This document shows, piece after piece, positions 1 to 8,641 of a DNA stretch of 25,040 nt (position 1 is its first letter; every line of letters begins with the position of its first letter). This stretch comes from Chara braunii. Its lineage: Eukaryota; Streptophyta; Charophyceae; Charales; Characeae. The position numbers and the translations under genes are program-made. The stretch covers positions 3,134,418-3,159,457 of the forward strand of contig BFEA01000004.1 of the NCBI GenBank assembly GCA_003427395.1, given 5' to 3'. The notes under the pieces were generated by a model, which saw only the letters and a program-made list of their open reading frames with translations, was not told the DNA's origin and did no database searches.

Positions 1-13
1 CACGCACACGCAC

Positions 14-59
<46 letters not shown>

Positions 60-76
60 ACACACACACACACACA
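1..76. repeat. (CA)n microsatellite
   Basis: Nearly uninterrupted CA dinucleotides with a few CG variants fill the start of the window. It probably continues upstream. No coding content. Confidence 0.97.
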
Positions 77-445
77 GGCTCTTAACCATCATCAACGTGG
101 GAAGCCTTGTACGTGAGAGGCACAGTAAGAGGGTTGTGTAAGAACAAATAAACTGGGAGGCCTCCCAACGATGATAATGGTGAATATACTATACTGTCAA
201 GAGAATGACATAATTGATCTATTGTCTATCATATTGCTAACTGTCTCAATGTTGGGTAAACCCCTTTCTCAAGTATGCTGCATTCATTGCTTGCATAAAG
301 GTCAGGTTCCCATGAAGATCATGTTGGATCTACTCATGAAGGCATATGCATAATAGAAGGTAACGTTTCTTTCTATTGTGCCTCATCTTTGCTGGATTCA
401 ATTTCATTAATTTCAAGTATGCTAAAGTATGCTTCATCTTCTACA
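77..445. other. Intergenic, nothing recognised
   Basis: Unique-looking AT-moderate sequence. A 60-codon open frame at 171-353 has no recognisable domain and is within chance expectation. I see no gene or repeat here. Confidence 0.6.
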
Positions 446-567
446 ATAGAGGGGACCCCTGGAAGCATAGGGCATCGCAAACAAGGTAAATCATGGTGCC
501 TCTCACTATAGAGGGGACCCCTGGAAGCATAGGTTATCGCAAACAAGGTAAATCATGGTGCCTCCTG
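446..567. repeat. 62-bp tandem duplication
   Basis: Two head-to-tail copies start at 446 and 508 with nearly identical sequence through GGCATCGCAAACAAGG / GGTTATCGCAAACAAGG and on to GGTGCCTC. The core TAGAGGGGACCCCTG.AAGCATAG also occurs at 21796-21819, so the unit belongs to a dispersed family. Function unknown. Confidence 0.9.
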
Positions 568-689
568 CCCCAACAGCGGTAGATTTGGTTGCGGTCTTTC
601 CAGGGAAAGTATTTTAAAAATAAGAAAAAAACGTTTACGCCACAAGATAAATCGCAGCTGTAGATTTGGACACATTTTTCCCCCATTTT

Positions 690-783
690 TGCCACTCCCT
701 GGTTCTCCTCACTGTGCTACCGGTAGCCCTCTTGAACCTGTGCTACCCGTTCCCCCGAATTTAGGCCGGCGGGGGGAGTGGCA
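690..783. repeat. Small foldback with 10-bp inverted ends
   Basis: TGCCACTCCC at 690-699 is the exact reverse complement of GGGAGTGGCA at 774-783. Inside lies a perfect 12-bp palindrome, GCTACCGGTAGC (716-727), and a second GTGCTACC motif. It could be a very short MITE, but no target-site duplication is evident, so its origin is uncertain. Confidence 0.6.
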
Positions 784-1200
784 GTTTAAACCACGAGTTC
801 AACGACGCCTACACCGTAAGATTTTCTCGTGTATGCATGTATCGGGCCGAAATCTCTAGTGCACAGGTTCAGTGGAGGCTCGGTGGCAAGGGGCGGATGG
901 GCCCCTGAAAAATGAGGTGCCTCTTTCGCCTCGAAGTTGTGGCCAGGTGGCGCATGTGAAAATGCGCTGCCTTCCCAAGATGTCCCAAGAAAAAGAACAT
1001 CCTGCCTTTAGGAATACATAACCATTAGGGAAAAGGAAGCCCATCAGAAGCTACAGGCCCTCTGCCATCTTGTCGTGCGTAGAGGGGTGCAAACACAGGG
1101 CCTACTCACACTAGGGTGTTGAATCTGTTGATCTCCCAAGGGCCTTGCTCCACTGTGCAAGTTTCCACATGTATCCGGACTGTTTACTGGGCAAGATACA
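784..1200. other. Intergenic, nothing recognised
   Basis: Moderately GC-rich sequence with no recognised gene. The segment from about 1139 (GGGCCTTGCTCCACTGTGC) faintly resembles the terminus of the element that begins at 1201 and might be a truncated copy, but the match is too weak to call. Confidence 0.5.
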
Positions 1201-1325
1201 GGGCCTCGCTGCACTACTCTTCTGGAAATGTGCAAAACGAGAGTGAATCTTCGGCTAGAATATGGAAAGATGCACCGCCATGATTTTTGTCTGTTGTGCA
1301 TGTCGAGAGTAGTGCAACGAGGCCC
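1201..1325. mobile_element. Short TIR element (MITE), family A copy 1
   Basis: A 125-bp element. The left end GGGCCTCGCTGCACTACTCT (1201-1220) matches the reverse complement of the right end (1306-1325) at 19 of 20 positions. It is flanked by the 3-bp direct repeat ACA (1198-1200 and 1326-1328), a likely target-site duplication. A second copy lies at 23520-23640 with a closely matching interior (GTGCAAAACGAGAG, ATGGAAAGATGCAC, CCATGATTTTTG). Size, TIR and 3-bp duplication fit a non-autonomous PIF/Harbinger-type MITE, but the superfamily is inferred, because the duplications are not TTA/TAA. Confidence 0.85.
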
Positions 1326-1389
1326 ACAATCAGACCAGGAAGACATGGGGCAAGGTCCCTGCTGGCAGGATTCTGCGTCATGGTTGGAG

Positions 1390-1392
<3 letters not shown>

Positions 1393-1462
<70 letters not shown>
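1393..1462. repeat. 70-nt poly-G homopolymer
   Basis: An uninterrupted run of 70 G on the plus strand, preceded by GGTTGGAGGGA. The glycine- and proline-rich open frames through it (roughly 1044-1718) are artefacts of the homopolymer. It could form G-quadruplexes. Its exact length is likely unreliable in any assembly. It lies 67 bp past the family A element; a 66-nt C run sits close to another copy at 23.4-23.6 kb. Confidence 0.95.
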
Positions 1463-1622
1463 CGGAAGGAAAAAGTGGATGGGAATCTTCTAAAAGAGGA
1501 ATCTTTCTCTCTCTCATCAATGGCAATCGGTGCAGCTCAAAAGACGCGGGTTGTATCTTTCCATTTTTTTTTAATCGGGAGATTTGTTCTCGTTTTGGCA
1601 TGATTCTGCGCATTTGGCGTAC

Positions 1623-1793
1623 CGCCCTCGCTCCATCAAACACCAGATGTGCAAAATCTGAATGAATCGTTCCCTGGAACATGGACGGATACACCACCCA
1701 TATTTCTGGTGGGTGCAAAATCTGAATGAATCTTTCCCTGAAACATGGGACTGTACACCACCAAGATTTCTGGATGCCGACGGTTCACGGGCG
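1623..1793. mobile_element. Diverged family A element with internal 64-bp duplication
   Basis: The left end CGCCCTCGCT resembles the family A end GGGCCTCGCT. The interior (GTGCAAAA...TGAATC...CATGG...ACACCACC...ATTTCTG) aligns loosely with the family A core and is present twice, from 1649 and 1713, with a 64-bp period. The right end CACGGGCG gives only a 5-bp terminal inversion. The flanks carry TAC on both sides (1620-1622 and 1794-1796), again a 3-bp duplication. I read it as an older, internally expanded relative. The tandem duplication is certain; the family assignment is inference. Confidence 0.6.
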
Positions 1794-1796
1794 TAC

Positions 1797-2158
1797 CAAA
1801 TCATCTAGCCTCTAGGTACGTTGGTGGCAAAGATTTTCTGCTTTGTTCTCTCTTCTTTTTTAAGGGTGATGGCCACAGTGGCCAGTTCTCACTTACACCT
1901 TTGAGTTGGGGTAACTCAACGGTTCGGAAACAGTTATTGTGAATTAGAAACTCGAAACGGATGCATAAAAGAGAAAGAAGTGCTGCTGAAAGTTTTTTCC
2001 CAAATTTACGAAAAAGTAAAATGGATAAAGAAATGGTACTGAATGCCTGCATCCATAATTTCAAAAAAGTGAAATGGAGAAACAAATATTTTCGAGTGAA
2101 ACGCTGCTTCGTATAGGCAACTCTCAGTGTGGTGCGCCAACGTGGAGACTGGGACCTC
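1797..2158. other. Intergenic, nothing recognised
   Basis: AT-moderate unique sequence. Open frames on the minus strand (1801-2274, 2006-2350) show no recognisable motif and overlap each other in different frames, so I do not call them genes. Confidence 0.55.
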
Positions 2159-2209
2159 ACAATAGTGGAAATGACACAACAGTGGAAATGATACAATAGT
2201 GGAAATGAA
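2159..2209. repeat. 17-bp tandem repeat, three units
   Basis: Three contiguous 17-bp units of the form ACAA[T/C]AGTGGAAATGA[C/T/A] at 2159-2175, 2176-2192 and 2193-2209, nearly identical. Confidence 0.9.
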
Positions 2210-2495
2210 AGTGGACAGTATTCCTGGGTCTTCGCATGCACTGCCAAATAATTGAAACGGGCGCCCTCGCACATCTGTCAGAGTGATTCTCGCAAGACGA
2301 GGCAAAGATGGCGCAACGTCCGTTGAGCTACCTAGTTGCCCCTGTCCCACTCGAAGTGAACAGGGCAGCTAGCTCAAATGAGCAGGGCAGAGGGTAGGGG
2401 GCGGTGAAAAGGTTTTCCGTCAGGCGTCAGGTTTCGTGGACCGAAAAGCTAGCTCAAATCCGTCGGGGGGTAAAAATATTTTTATTTTTCACAGG

Positions 2496-2606
2496 AATGC
2501 ATCTCCAAGGCTGCATCAAGTCAGGGCAAAACTCTTCTTAATTTTCACAGGAAAAGTTAACGGCTAGATGCACAGCAACAGAATGCATCTCCAAGGCTGC
2601 ATCAAG
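2496..2606. repeat. 25-bp direct repeat pair, 86 bp apart
   Basis: AATGCATCTCCAAGGCTGCA plus TCAAG occurs at 2496-2520 and exactly again at 2582-2606. TTTTCACAGGAA also recurs between and before the copies, suggesting an older 86-bp tandem unit. Nearby, GCTAGCTCAA occurs at about 2369, 2449 and 2618. Confidence 0.85.
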
Positions 2607-3094
2607 GCACACGCATTGAGCTAGCTCAAGGGTGAGCTTTAAACCGCAAGTACACGGGCCCAGCAGCCTTGCAGAAAGTTTTTGGTCGCCACAAGCAAAA
2701 CTCGGAGGGACCGGCGGCATGGGGCGCCATTGAGAAAATAAATCGGCGGCCTCCGAAGTGGTGCGGGTTTCACATTGACACCCCCGTGGGCCAATGTCTG
2801 GTGTACTGGTGTTTTAAGAGGTTAGTCAGAATTAGTTTCTGGATTCGAGCACAGGTCTGTATTTCAACAGTTCATGAGTGTACCAACTGATTATTTTAGG
2901 ACCATCGGTGGGAGGCAGGTTTTCGGAGTTTTTTTTTATCCTTATTTGGTTTGTCCTTTTCGTGTCTGGTGAGTTGTGCCGCGGTAGATGCTGGGCCTTG
3001 CTGGCAGGCGCATTTTACGTCCTGTCTTGGTGGAAGGGCAAAAACCAAAAACGAAAATACAGGAGTACTTACCTTTTGCTTTGTTGTTCGTCCA
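2607..3094. other. Intergenic, nothing recognised
   Basis: No gene recognised. Short open frames on both strands (for example 2669-2890 and 2878-3174) have no domain signature. Confidence 0.5.
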
Positions 3095-3336
3095 GGTTCT
3101 GCCTGTCTTGCGCTCAATGTACGCTAGATACAGGGGCTGGCATGGTGCAGAGGTTGGCTGGGATAAGCACATGAGTGAAAACAACAGCCTTGCCTGTTCA
3201 GATTCCACCTGTATCTTACCCTCGATTTGTGCTAGGTGTGGAGGTTCTGCCTGTATCTTGTGCTCAATGTGTGCTAGAAACAAGGGCTGGCTTGGTAGAG
3301 AGGTTGGCTGGGGTAGCACATGATTGAAAACAAAGG
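3095..3336. repeat. 148-bp tandem duplication with nested half-repeat
   Basis: The segment starting GGTTCTGCCTGT at 3095 repeats at 3243 with a 148-bp offset, covering GCTCAATGT, GCTAGA.ACA.GGGCTGGC and AGAGGTTGGCTGGG through GATTGAAAACAA. Between them, around 3205-3240, a shorter relative of the unit's start (CACCTGTATCTTACCCTCGATTTGTGCTAG) shows an older internal duplication. Open frames across it simply repeat the same peptide. Confidence 0.85.
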
Positions 3337-3489
3337 CCTTCTTTTAGTTCTAAGTGCTGGCAAAAGGTCCCAGCACTCGAGTCTCGGGCCAGGCCAGTTC
3401 CAAGCCTGTGCCTGCACTGCGGATTCCAGGCTCCGCAAAATGCATTTTTTTGTTTGCCAAGCGTCAAATTGACTGGTGGTTAGACAGTT

Positions 3490-3786
3490 GGACTGTTTCC
3501 CCTCCTCAGTCAATCCCTTCCCCACTGCAATCAATCATCTCTCTCCTCCATCCGTTCCCAATCAATTCCCTCCCTACCCCATCAGCCCCCTCCCTACCCC
3601 ATCCAACCCCTCCTTCCCCCATCGATCCCCTCCCTCCCCAATCAACCCCCTCCCTACCCCATCCAATCACTCCTTCCCCATCGGTCCCCTCCCTCCCCAA
3701 TCAACCTCCTCCCTACCCCATCCAACCCCTCCTTCCCCCATCGATCCCCTCCCTCCCCAATCAACCCCTCCCTCCCTCCCTCCCTC
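3490..3786. repeat. CCCTCC-rich minisatellite, about 60-bp period
   Basis: Pyrimidine-rich tandem repeat with 59-60-bp units beginning near 3601, 3661 and 3720, each built from roughly 20-bp subunits of the form ATC.A.CCCTCCCT.CCCC. It ends in a (CCCT)n stretch at 3766-3786. All three forward frames stay open and encode Pro/Ser/Leu-rich peptides, so the open frames at 3354-3860 and 3476-3895 are compositional artefacts. The complementary strand is a G-run-rich purine tract. Confidence 0.92.
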
Positions 3787-4278
3787 CGCTATTGAACCCC
3801 TCCCCTCAACTCTGCCTGCCTTGGTCCAATTGGGGCTTACCACTTCCGTCTGTCAGATAAGAAATTTGTTTGTTGTCAAGAGCAAGTTTGCCTAGCATGG
3901 GCCTGACTCTACTACTCGTCACATGCACGAAAGATAAAAAATACGGCGGTGCGTCTTCCGATGTTCTAGTGAAAGATTCAGTCTTATTTTGAACATTTGG
4001 TGTGCGGTGTAGCGAGGCCCTATGCTTTGTGAAGCACGACTATGCGGTTTTGGGATTATCCCCCCGGTGCAACTGGACTTGGGATCTTTAGTTTAGACAA
4101 TTGTACAGACTAGTGTGTTCCCAATAACACATTGGAGCTTTCATGCATGGATCCATGTATACAAGCTATGTCTCCCAGCATACACAGTTGTGACGAGTGT
4201 GTGTTGTGTTGTGCTAAGAGGACAAGCAGGTTTCGGTTTCTGCACGTAGGGGTCTGGAAAGTGCAAGGGAGCTCGAAC
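3787..4278. other. Intergenic, nothing recognised
   Basis: No gene recognised. The region ends at a segment (4279 onward) that recurs at 5728 and is reported as a separate finding. Confidence 0.5.
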
Positions 4279-4319
4279 AATGAGAGGATGTTAGTTTGCT
4301 TTGGGGCAAGATGAAGTGT

Positions 4320-4765
4320 GGTCGATACCTTATGTGGCTCAGTGGTTGGAGCAGCGGTTGGAAATGCGCATTGTGGTATGAGGTTGCGGGTTCAAAGCTC
4401 AATTGCAACCTTGCGCATGGACACCGTCAGGGCGTTAGAATGACGCACGGCCGGACACACACTCCCCTGGGCTGACGAATGGTATTATTACAGACACTGC
4501 CTGCGCACCACTCAGGGGGTCAGTCCATGGGTGTTGTATGCTGGTCTAGTCTTCACGTTGGTTGCTGGTTGTTGTTGGCTTTGGGCGCTCTGATGGTCTC
4601 CCCCAGTCCAGACTCTAGTACTCTACACATATTATATCCACTTCCCACGGTAGTACAAGTGGTAGAACCCTCCAGTTTCATGTTGGGGGTTACAGGTTCG
4701 AGTCCGGGTTTGGACTTTGGGGCGGTCCTGTCCAGATAGACCTGTCTCGCACACACAAGGGGTGG
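4320..4765 (+). mobile_element. Compound SINE-like element with two tRNA-like heads
   Basis: Two tRNA-like RNA polymerase III promoters lie in tandem on the plus strand. The first has an A-box TGGCTCAGTGG (4335-4345), with a D-arm-like GCTC...GAGC pairing, and a B-box-like GGGTTCAAAGC (4388-4398). The second has an A-box-like TAGTACAAGTGG (4651-4662) and a perfect B-box GGTTCGAGTCC (4695-4705), spaced as in a tRNA. Neither folds into a complete cloverleaf, so these are tRNA-derived SINE heads and not tRNA genes. The body runs into the duplicated segments that follow. Element ends and target duplications are not resolved. Confidence 0.6.
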
Positions 4766-4947
4766 GTGGAGGTGATAAGAGCACCTCTCACCAGTACTAG
4801 TGGAGCAGCATACAAAACCATACATATAGACCTGTCTCCCAACATACATGTACTAGTGGAGGTGATAAGAGCACCTCTCACCAGTACTCAGTACTCACTT
4901 CGCAGATGCTCCATGGTGGGGAGCAGCATACAAAACCATACATATAG
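4766..4947. repeat. Interleaved tandem duplications
   Basis: A 33-bp segment, GTGGAGGTGATAAGAGCACC plus TCTCACCAGTACT, occurs at 4766-4798 and 4856-4888. A 27-bp segment, GAGCAGCATACAAAACCATA plus CATATAG, occurs at 4803-4829 and 4921-4947. The two offsets differ (90 and 118 bp), so a later insertion separates the second pair. GAGGTG...CACCTC within the first unit can form a small hairpin. Confidence 0.88.
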
Positions 4948-4976
4948 CCCATGGGCACACATCTATGATACAGGTT

Positions 4977-5008
<32 letters not shown>

Positions 5009-5022
5009 CACACACACACACA
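4977..5022. repeat. (CA)n microsatellite
   Basis: CA dinucleotides with one CG interruption. It is followed by CAAGGGGTGGGTGGAGGTGA, which also follows the shorter CACACA tract at 4750, so the microsatellite sits inside the duplicated SINE body. Confidence 0.95.
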
Positions 5023-5044
5023 AGGGGTGGGTGGAGGTGACGAT

Positions 5045-5260
5045 CAACTGATAATGATGATAGGTGTCTCGACGATAAGTACCCCGCCTTAAATATACAG
5101 CTAGGGTCTGTGGTGGGAGAGTAGAGGGCGTGAGTCACTAGTTGGCTTAGTCGGCTCCAACTGGTGATGATGATAGGCGTCTCGATGATAAGTACCCCGC
5201 ATTAAATATACGGCCAGGTCTGTGGTGGGAGAGTAGAGGGTGTGAGTTACTATCTGGTCA
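5045..5260. repeat. 113-bp tandem duplication
   Basis: Two units start at 5045 and 5158 (CAACTG.T.ATGATGATAGG) and run through GATAAGTACCCCGC.TTAAA and GTCTGTGGTGGGAGAGTAGA. Identity is high with scattered transitions. It appears to be part of the SINE-like block. Confidence 0.88.
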
Positions 5261-5565
5261 AATTAGGGGCCAATAGGTGATTGCTTGAGCCTGGTGTCCG
5301 AAGTACCCGTACGACGAGGCTCGTTCGACTATGCTTCAACCAGGGCTGGGTAGCTAGCCCTGGTGCTTGTCACTACTGTTCGGTCCAAGTTCCCCTCGAT
5401 GTGTAGGGTGATGGTCCTGAGTGCTGGTCACGCTGAGGTAGGATAGTAGGGATAGGGGATGCACTAGGAGTATTGACGCGAGGATGGAATGGGTGGTGGC
5501 CTCGTATCAGAGCGACCACGGCTGACCGCTCCCAGCGATCGATGTGTGCCTAGTAACTGGCCTCT
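5261..5565. other. SINE-block 3' body, no gene
   Basis: No gene recognised. CGTATCAGAGCGA near 5500 resembles the initiator-Met tRNA primer-binding site of plant LTR elements, but no LTR end precedes it, so I do not call it. Confidence 0.4.
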
Positions 5566-5607
5566 AAAATAAAATAAAAAATAAAAAAAGAAAGAAAGAA
5601 AGAATAA
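5566..5607. repeat. A-rich (AAAT/GAAA)n tail
   Basis: TAAAATAAAATAAAAAATAA followed by (GAAA)n. A-rich simple tails of this type are typical at the 3' end of retroposons and may mark the end of the plus-strand SINE-like block. Confidence 0.7.
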
Positions 5608-5736
5608 ACCTTACCCAAAATGATTTTTTATGTAGTGTACAAACAACATGGGGCCACCGGAGGACAACTTAGATAGATTGGGTTAAGGTGTGGTTAAGGT
5701 GTCAGACCTCACCAAAACATCAGGGATAATGAGAGG

Positions 5737-6195
5737 ATGTTAGTTGACATTGGCGCAACATTAGGTGTGCTCGCCGTTTATACTGATTCCAGCCAACCTG
5801 TACTATCACTTTTAGATATCAGTGAGGCTAAGGACACCTTTGTCCCATACCTATTTATAATTATAATGAAAGCCCTCACAACAAACCTCATAAATAAAAA
5901 AAAAAAAGGCCTGGCTAGAATTAAAGTGTGCCTAACCCCGAAAAACGTCATCTCAATATGCTCCTCATTTGGAGACAATCTCGATTTATCGGTCGAGACA
6001 TCCCGTAACATCCTGAAGAAGATTAAGAAAATCATAGTCATATATTGTCACCTCTCTAACCTACCTCTCATAATAAAGGGGATGCATATTGTCGCCGATG
6101 TGGGGGGCCGACAAGCGGAAAATTTGAACACTTTGCCGAGTAGTTGCGCCTCTCATCTACTTCCCCTGCATGCATCGAAGAACAGCAAAGTTTAG
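5737..6195 (+). pseudogene. Decayed LINE reverse transcriptase fragment
   Basis: A 152-codon open frame whose middle resembles the palm of non-LTR retrotransposon reverse transcriptase. Residues 36-50 (FVPYLFIIIMKALTT) fit the conserved P-x-LF-hydrophobic-x-x-AL block. Residues 71-90 (VISICSSFGDNLDLSVETSR) fit the catalytic FADD motif and following strand, but read F-G-D-N at 5968-5979, so one of the two catalytic aspartates is lost. Residues 103-109 (CHLSNLP) fit the downstream SGLKIN-type motif. The fragment is far shorter than a complete reverse transcriptase (several hundred residues) and lacks the fingers region. The start coincides with MLVDIGATLGVL, which resembles a retropepsin active site but has D-I-G in place of D-T/S-G, so it may be coincidental. 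Confidence 0.6.
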
Positions 6196-6226
6196 GACCA
6201 ACACTCGTCCATACACCACAAACAAC

Positions 6227-6264
6227 CCCCCCCCCAACACACACACACACACGCGCACACACAT
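6227..6264. repeat. C9 plus (CA)n simple repeat
   Basis: A short C run followed by CA dinucleotides with CG interruptions. It lies between the two LINE-like segments and may be a later expansion. Confidence 0.85.
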
Positions 6265-6744
6265 ATGTCATGGTAAAAGACCCTACCAATACAGAACGGA
6301 GGGAGCAAGTCAACCGTCTCATTTGGTTGGCACCAAGAGTGCCCACCGCAATTCATGTGAAACAAATGGTTGGGCAAGTAAATAAGGAATGTCGATGGAT
6401 CTAATTAAAGTACGCTTTGCAAAAGGCAGGGTTCGAAATTAAACCCTGATAAACAAGGATATGTGTTTGAGATCATTAAACTCAATGGGTTGGCAACTGC
6501 AGACCATAAAAAATGCCAAGGAATCTGGGATTAAATCAGGTGTGTAGGGAGATGGAGCTGGTCAAATGTAGGACGGAGCCGGCCAAATGTAGGATGAAGT
6601 GAGGAAGTAGACCTAATGAACAAACCTAAGCACCTGAGGGCAAGAAAACTGGCTTAGCCTAACAACAACCTTACCAATTTTTTCCGTTTCAAGGCAGTCA
6701 CGATGCAGGGGAAGCTATATATGCTAATCAATTAGAGGTGCAAG

Positions 6745-7305
6745 ATGCTGGGGTGGTGGATTAACCACAAAAAGGAGAAAGGGCCCCTGAACTCCCTAAC
6801 ATCAAATTGTTTTGTTGTGTATAAGTCAACGATGAATTCTGGTGTCAAGTTTAAAGTTATCGAGAAAACTACCAAATTACGATCATTAGTGTCTTCAATC
6901 AGAACGAAAAGTTTTGCAAGATTAATCATAAACACACCTTCATTTTGGTAAAGTAACAATAATAAATAATTCCTCTCTTGGGGCTTTATGGTAGAGGTTG
7001 TACTACGATACCCCTTTAAAAGAGTAGTGTCCTCTCCAAAGAAGTTCAACGCAACATGTCTCTGGATGAACAACGCAAAAGAATTTGAAGATAAGGCAAG
7101 TGGTAGAGTGGCATGGGATTTTGTGACCCATCCAACATCTATAGAAGAACTAATTATACTAGCTTCGCCGCCTAATTGGAAGCACTTTTTTTAAATAATC
7201 TGTAAATCTATAATCAATAAAGCCACATCGGATTTGCTTCGTAAATCCTTAAAGGGGTTGACCGTCTCACATCATAGTTGGAAGACCATTATTGAATCTT
7301 ACTGA
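6745..7305 (+). pseudogene. Decayed LINE segment downstream of the RT core
   Basis: Same reading frame as the fragment at 5737. After the stop at 6952 and another near 6973, the frame continues from 6988 with LRYPFKRVVSSPKKF, CLWMNN and GRVAWDFVTHP (7102-7134). These match the region in plant-type LINEs that follows the palm: a conserved W/P-x-K block, an F/LW, then RVAWD-x-V-x-x-P leading into GGL. Here GGL has become EEL. A stop at 7192-7194 is followed in frame by IICKSIINKATSDLL and SWKTIIE to a stop at 7303. The multiple stops mean it is non-functional. Probably the same insertion as the RT fragment, split by about 0.6 kb of degraded sequence. Confidence 0.62.
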
Positions 7306-8377
7306 AGGGATCCCATACTAGAGCACCGACAGATACTAGCCCAGGAATAGAGTTAGGGAATTCGTTCAAAATACCAATTTATAAACACTATATCCCTCAA
7401 CGATGAAAAAGGGTAATGAGGTGACCTCGATTTGGGATAGAAGAATCACATATCAGAATGCTGAAATATTTTCAAGTCATACCTTACCTTTAAAATGTAG
7501 GGGCAAATGAGGGATGTTGAGGATAAAACATATCTAGGATTTAAGTAAGGGAACTCGAAAGTATAAGGATTATTGGAAGTAAACGTGACATATTGCTATA
7601 ATTTTAAAAAGAGGTTAGACGAAATTGTACACATCGTACTATTGGAATTACGTATAATCTTAAAGAAGGGGTCATTATCAGAAGAAAAAGGTTGGGTAAG
7701 CACATGATAATTGCATGAGAAGGTAGACAAAAAATAAATGATGGAGAATCAAATGGTACTGGTGAAAATATGAGAAGTGCCTGAAGGCGGTAGGACAAGG
7801 ACTCTAGTGGGTTCCACCCCTTGTTATTGGATTGACATTGACAAGGTATGGAGGGTGAGAGAGTTCATGAACGATATGAATTGATATGTACTTTATAAGG
7901 GGTAGCCAATAAGAAGTCTCCTTATTCATCCAAAAAAATAGAGATGGATTATGAAAGGAAAAAAAGGCTACAAAGGAATTGAAAACCATTTACAAGATGT
8001 TATTTTAAAAGTACCTATTGTCTCAAGTAAAATCCTGTTGGGTTAAACACATAAATCTTAGCAGATCCTCTCTTCAGGAAATTTGTTTTTTATAATCGCA
8101 AAACTTAACCAGCTAAGGTATCGGCCCTCCAATAGTAATTTGCTCACAGCTGCCTACATATTGGAGACTAGTTGATTGACTATACCCACCTATAACAAAA
8201 AGACAATTTTACTATGATGATGCAAACGGTACTAAACAAGGTTTCTCACTAAGAAAATCCGAAAAACGATGAAACATTTGTTTTTGTTTTGTCTCCATGT
8301 GATGTTTTGACTCTCGGAAGGTGGTGGGATTGTATATGGCAATAATTGATAGGAGTGTCGACGTATCATGAGACTAA
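7306..8377. other. AT-rich, no gene recognised
   Basis: AT-rich sequence with dense stops in all frames. It may be further decayed LINE 3' sequence, but I could not place any motif. No repeats noted. Confidence 0.5.
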
Positions 8378-8641
8378 AAAAAAATATCACTCACACATTG
8401 CCTCAAATACAAAAGAACACTAGTTCGCTTCCCACAAAAATTATACCTACAAGGTCATTCACCCGAGATAACCGAAAATATGATAATCACACGGATCCCC
8501 GAAAAGGACCTGCAAACAGCTTACATGAGTGAAAACCCTAAAACCAAGCACCAAGCCGAAATTCCCCCTGAGGGGCTAGTAGAACAATTGGGCCCAACAA
8601 AATACCAACAGAAAATGATCAGATTTAAAAAAAAAAGATAG
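8378..8641 (+). other. Unassigned 87-codon open stretch
   Basis: Stop-free for 87 codons in AT-rich DNA, translating to a hydrophilic peptide (for example LKYKRTLVRFPQKLYLQGHS, then IPPEGLVEQLGPTKYQQK). The same frame continues past the stop with SGEILPITKNIK and later CEFIPTRNTT. It could be a relic of an old coding sequence. There is no good start and no family is recognised. Confidence 0.25.

Noticed and set aside
1044-1718. 224-codon minus-strand and 145-codon plus-strand open frames
   Set aside because: Both pass through the 70-nt G run (poly-Pro or poly-Gly) and the MITE; no domain on either side.
3354-3895. Proline-rich 168- and 139-codon proteins
   Set aside because: Produced by the CCCTCC minisatellite, which stays open in all forward frames.
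4335-4398. A functional tRNA gene
   Set aside because: A- and B-boxes are present but acceptor, anticodon and T stems do not form; SINE head fits better.
5045-5260. CRISPR-like or other short regularly spaced array
   Set aside because: Only two 113-bp units with no distinct spacers; a simple tandem duplication.
5497-5511. CGTATCAGAGCGA as a plant LTR primer-binding site
   Set aside because: 11-of-12-type match alone; no LTR end, second LTR or polyprotein nearby.
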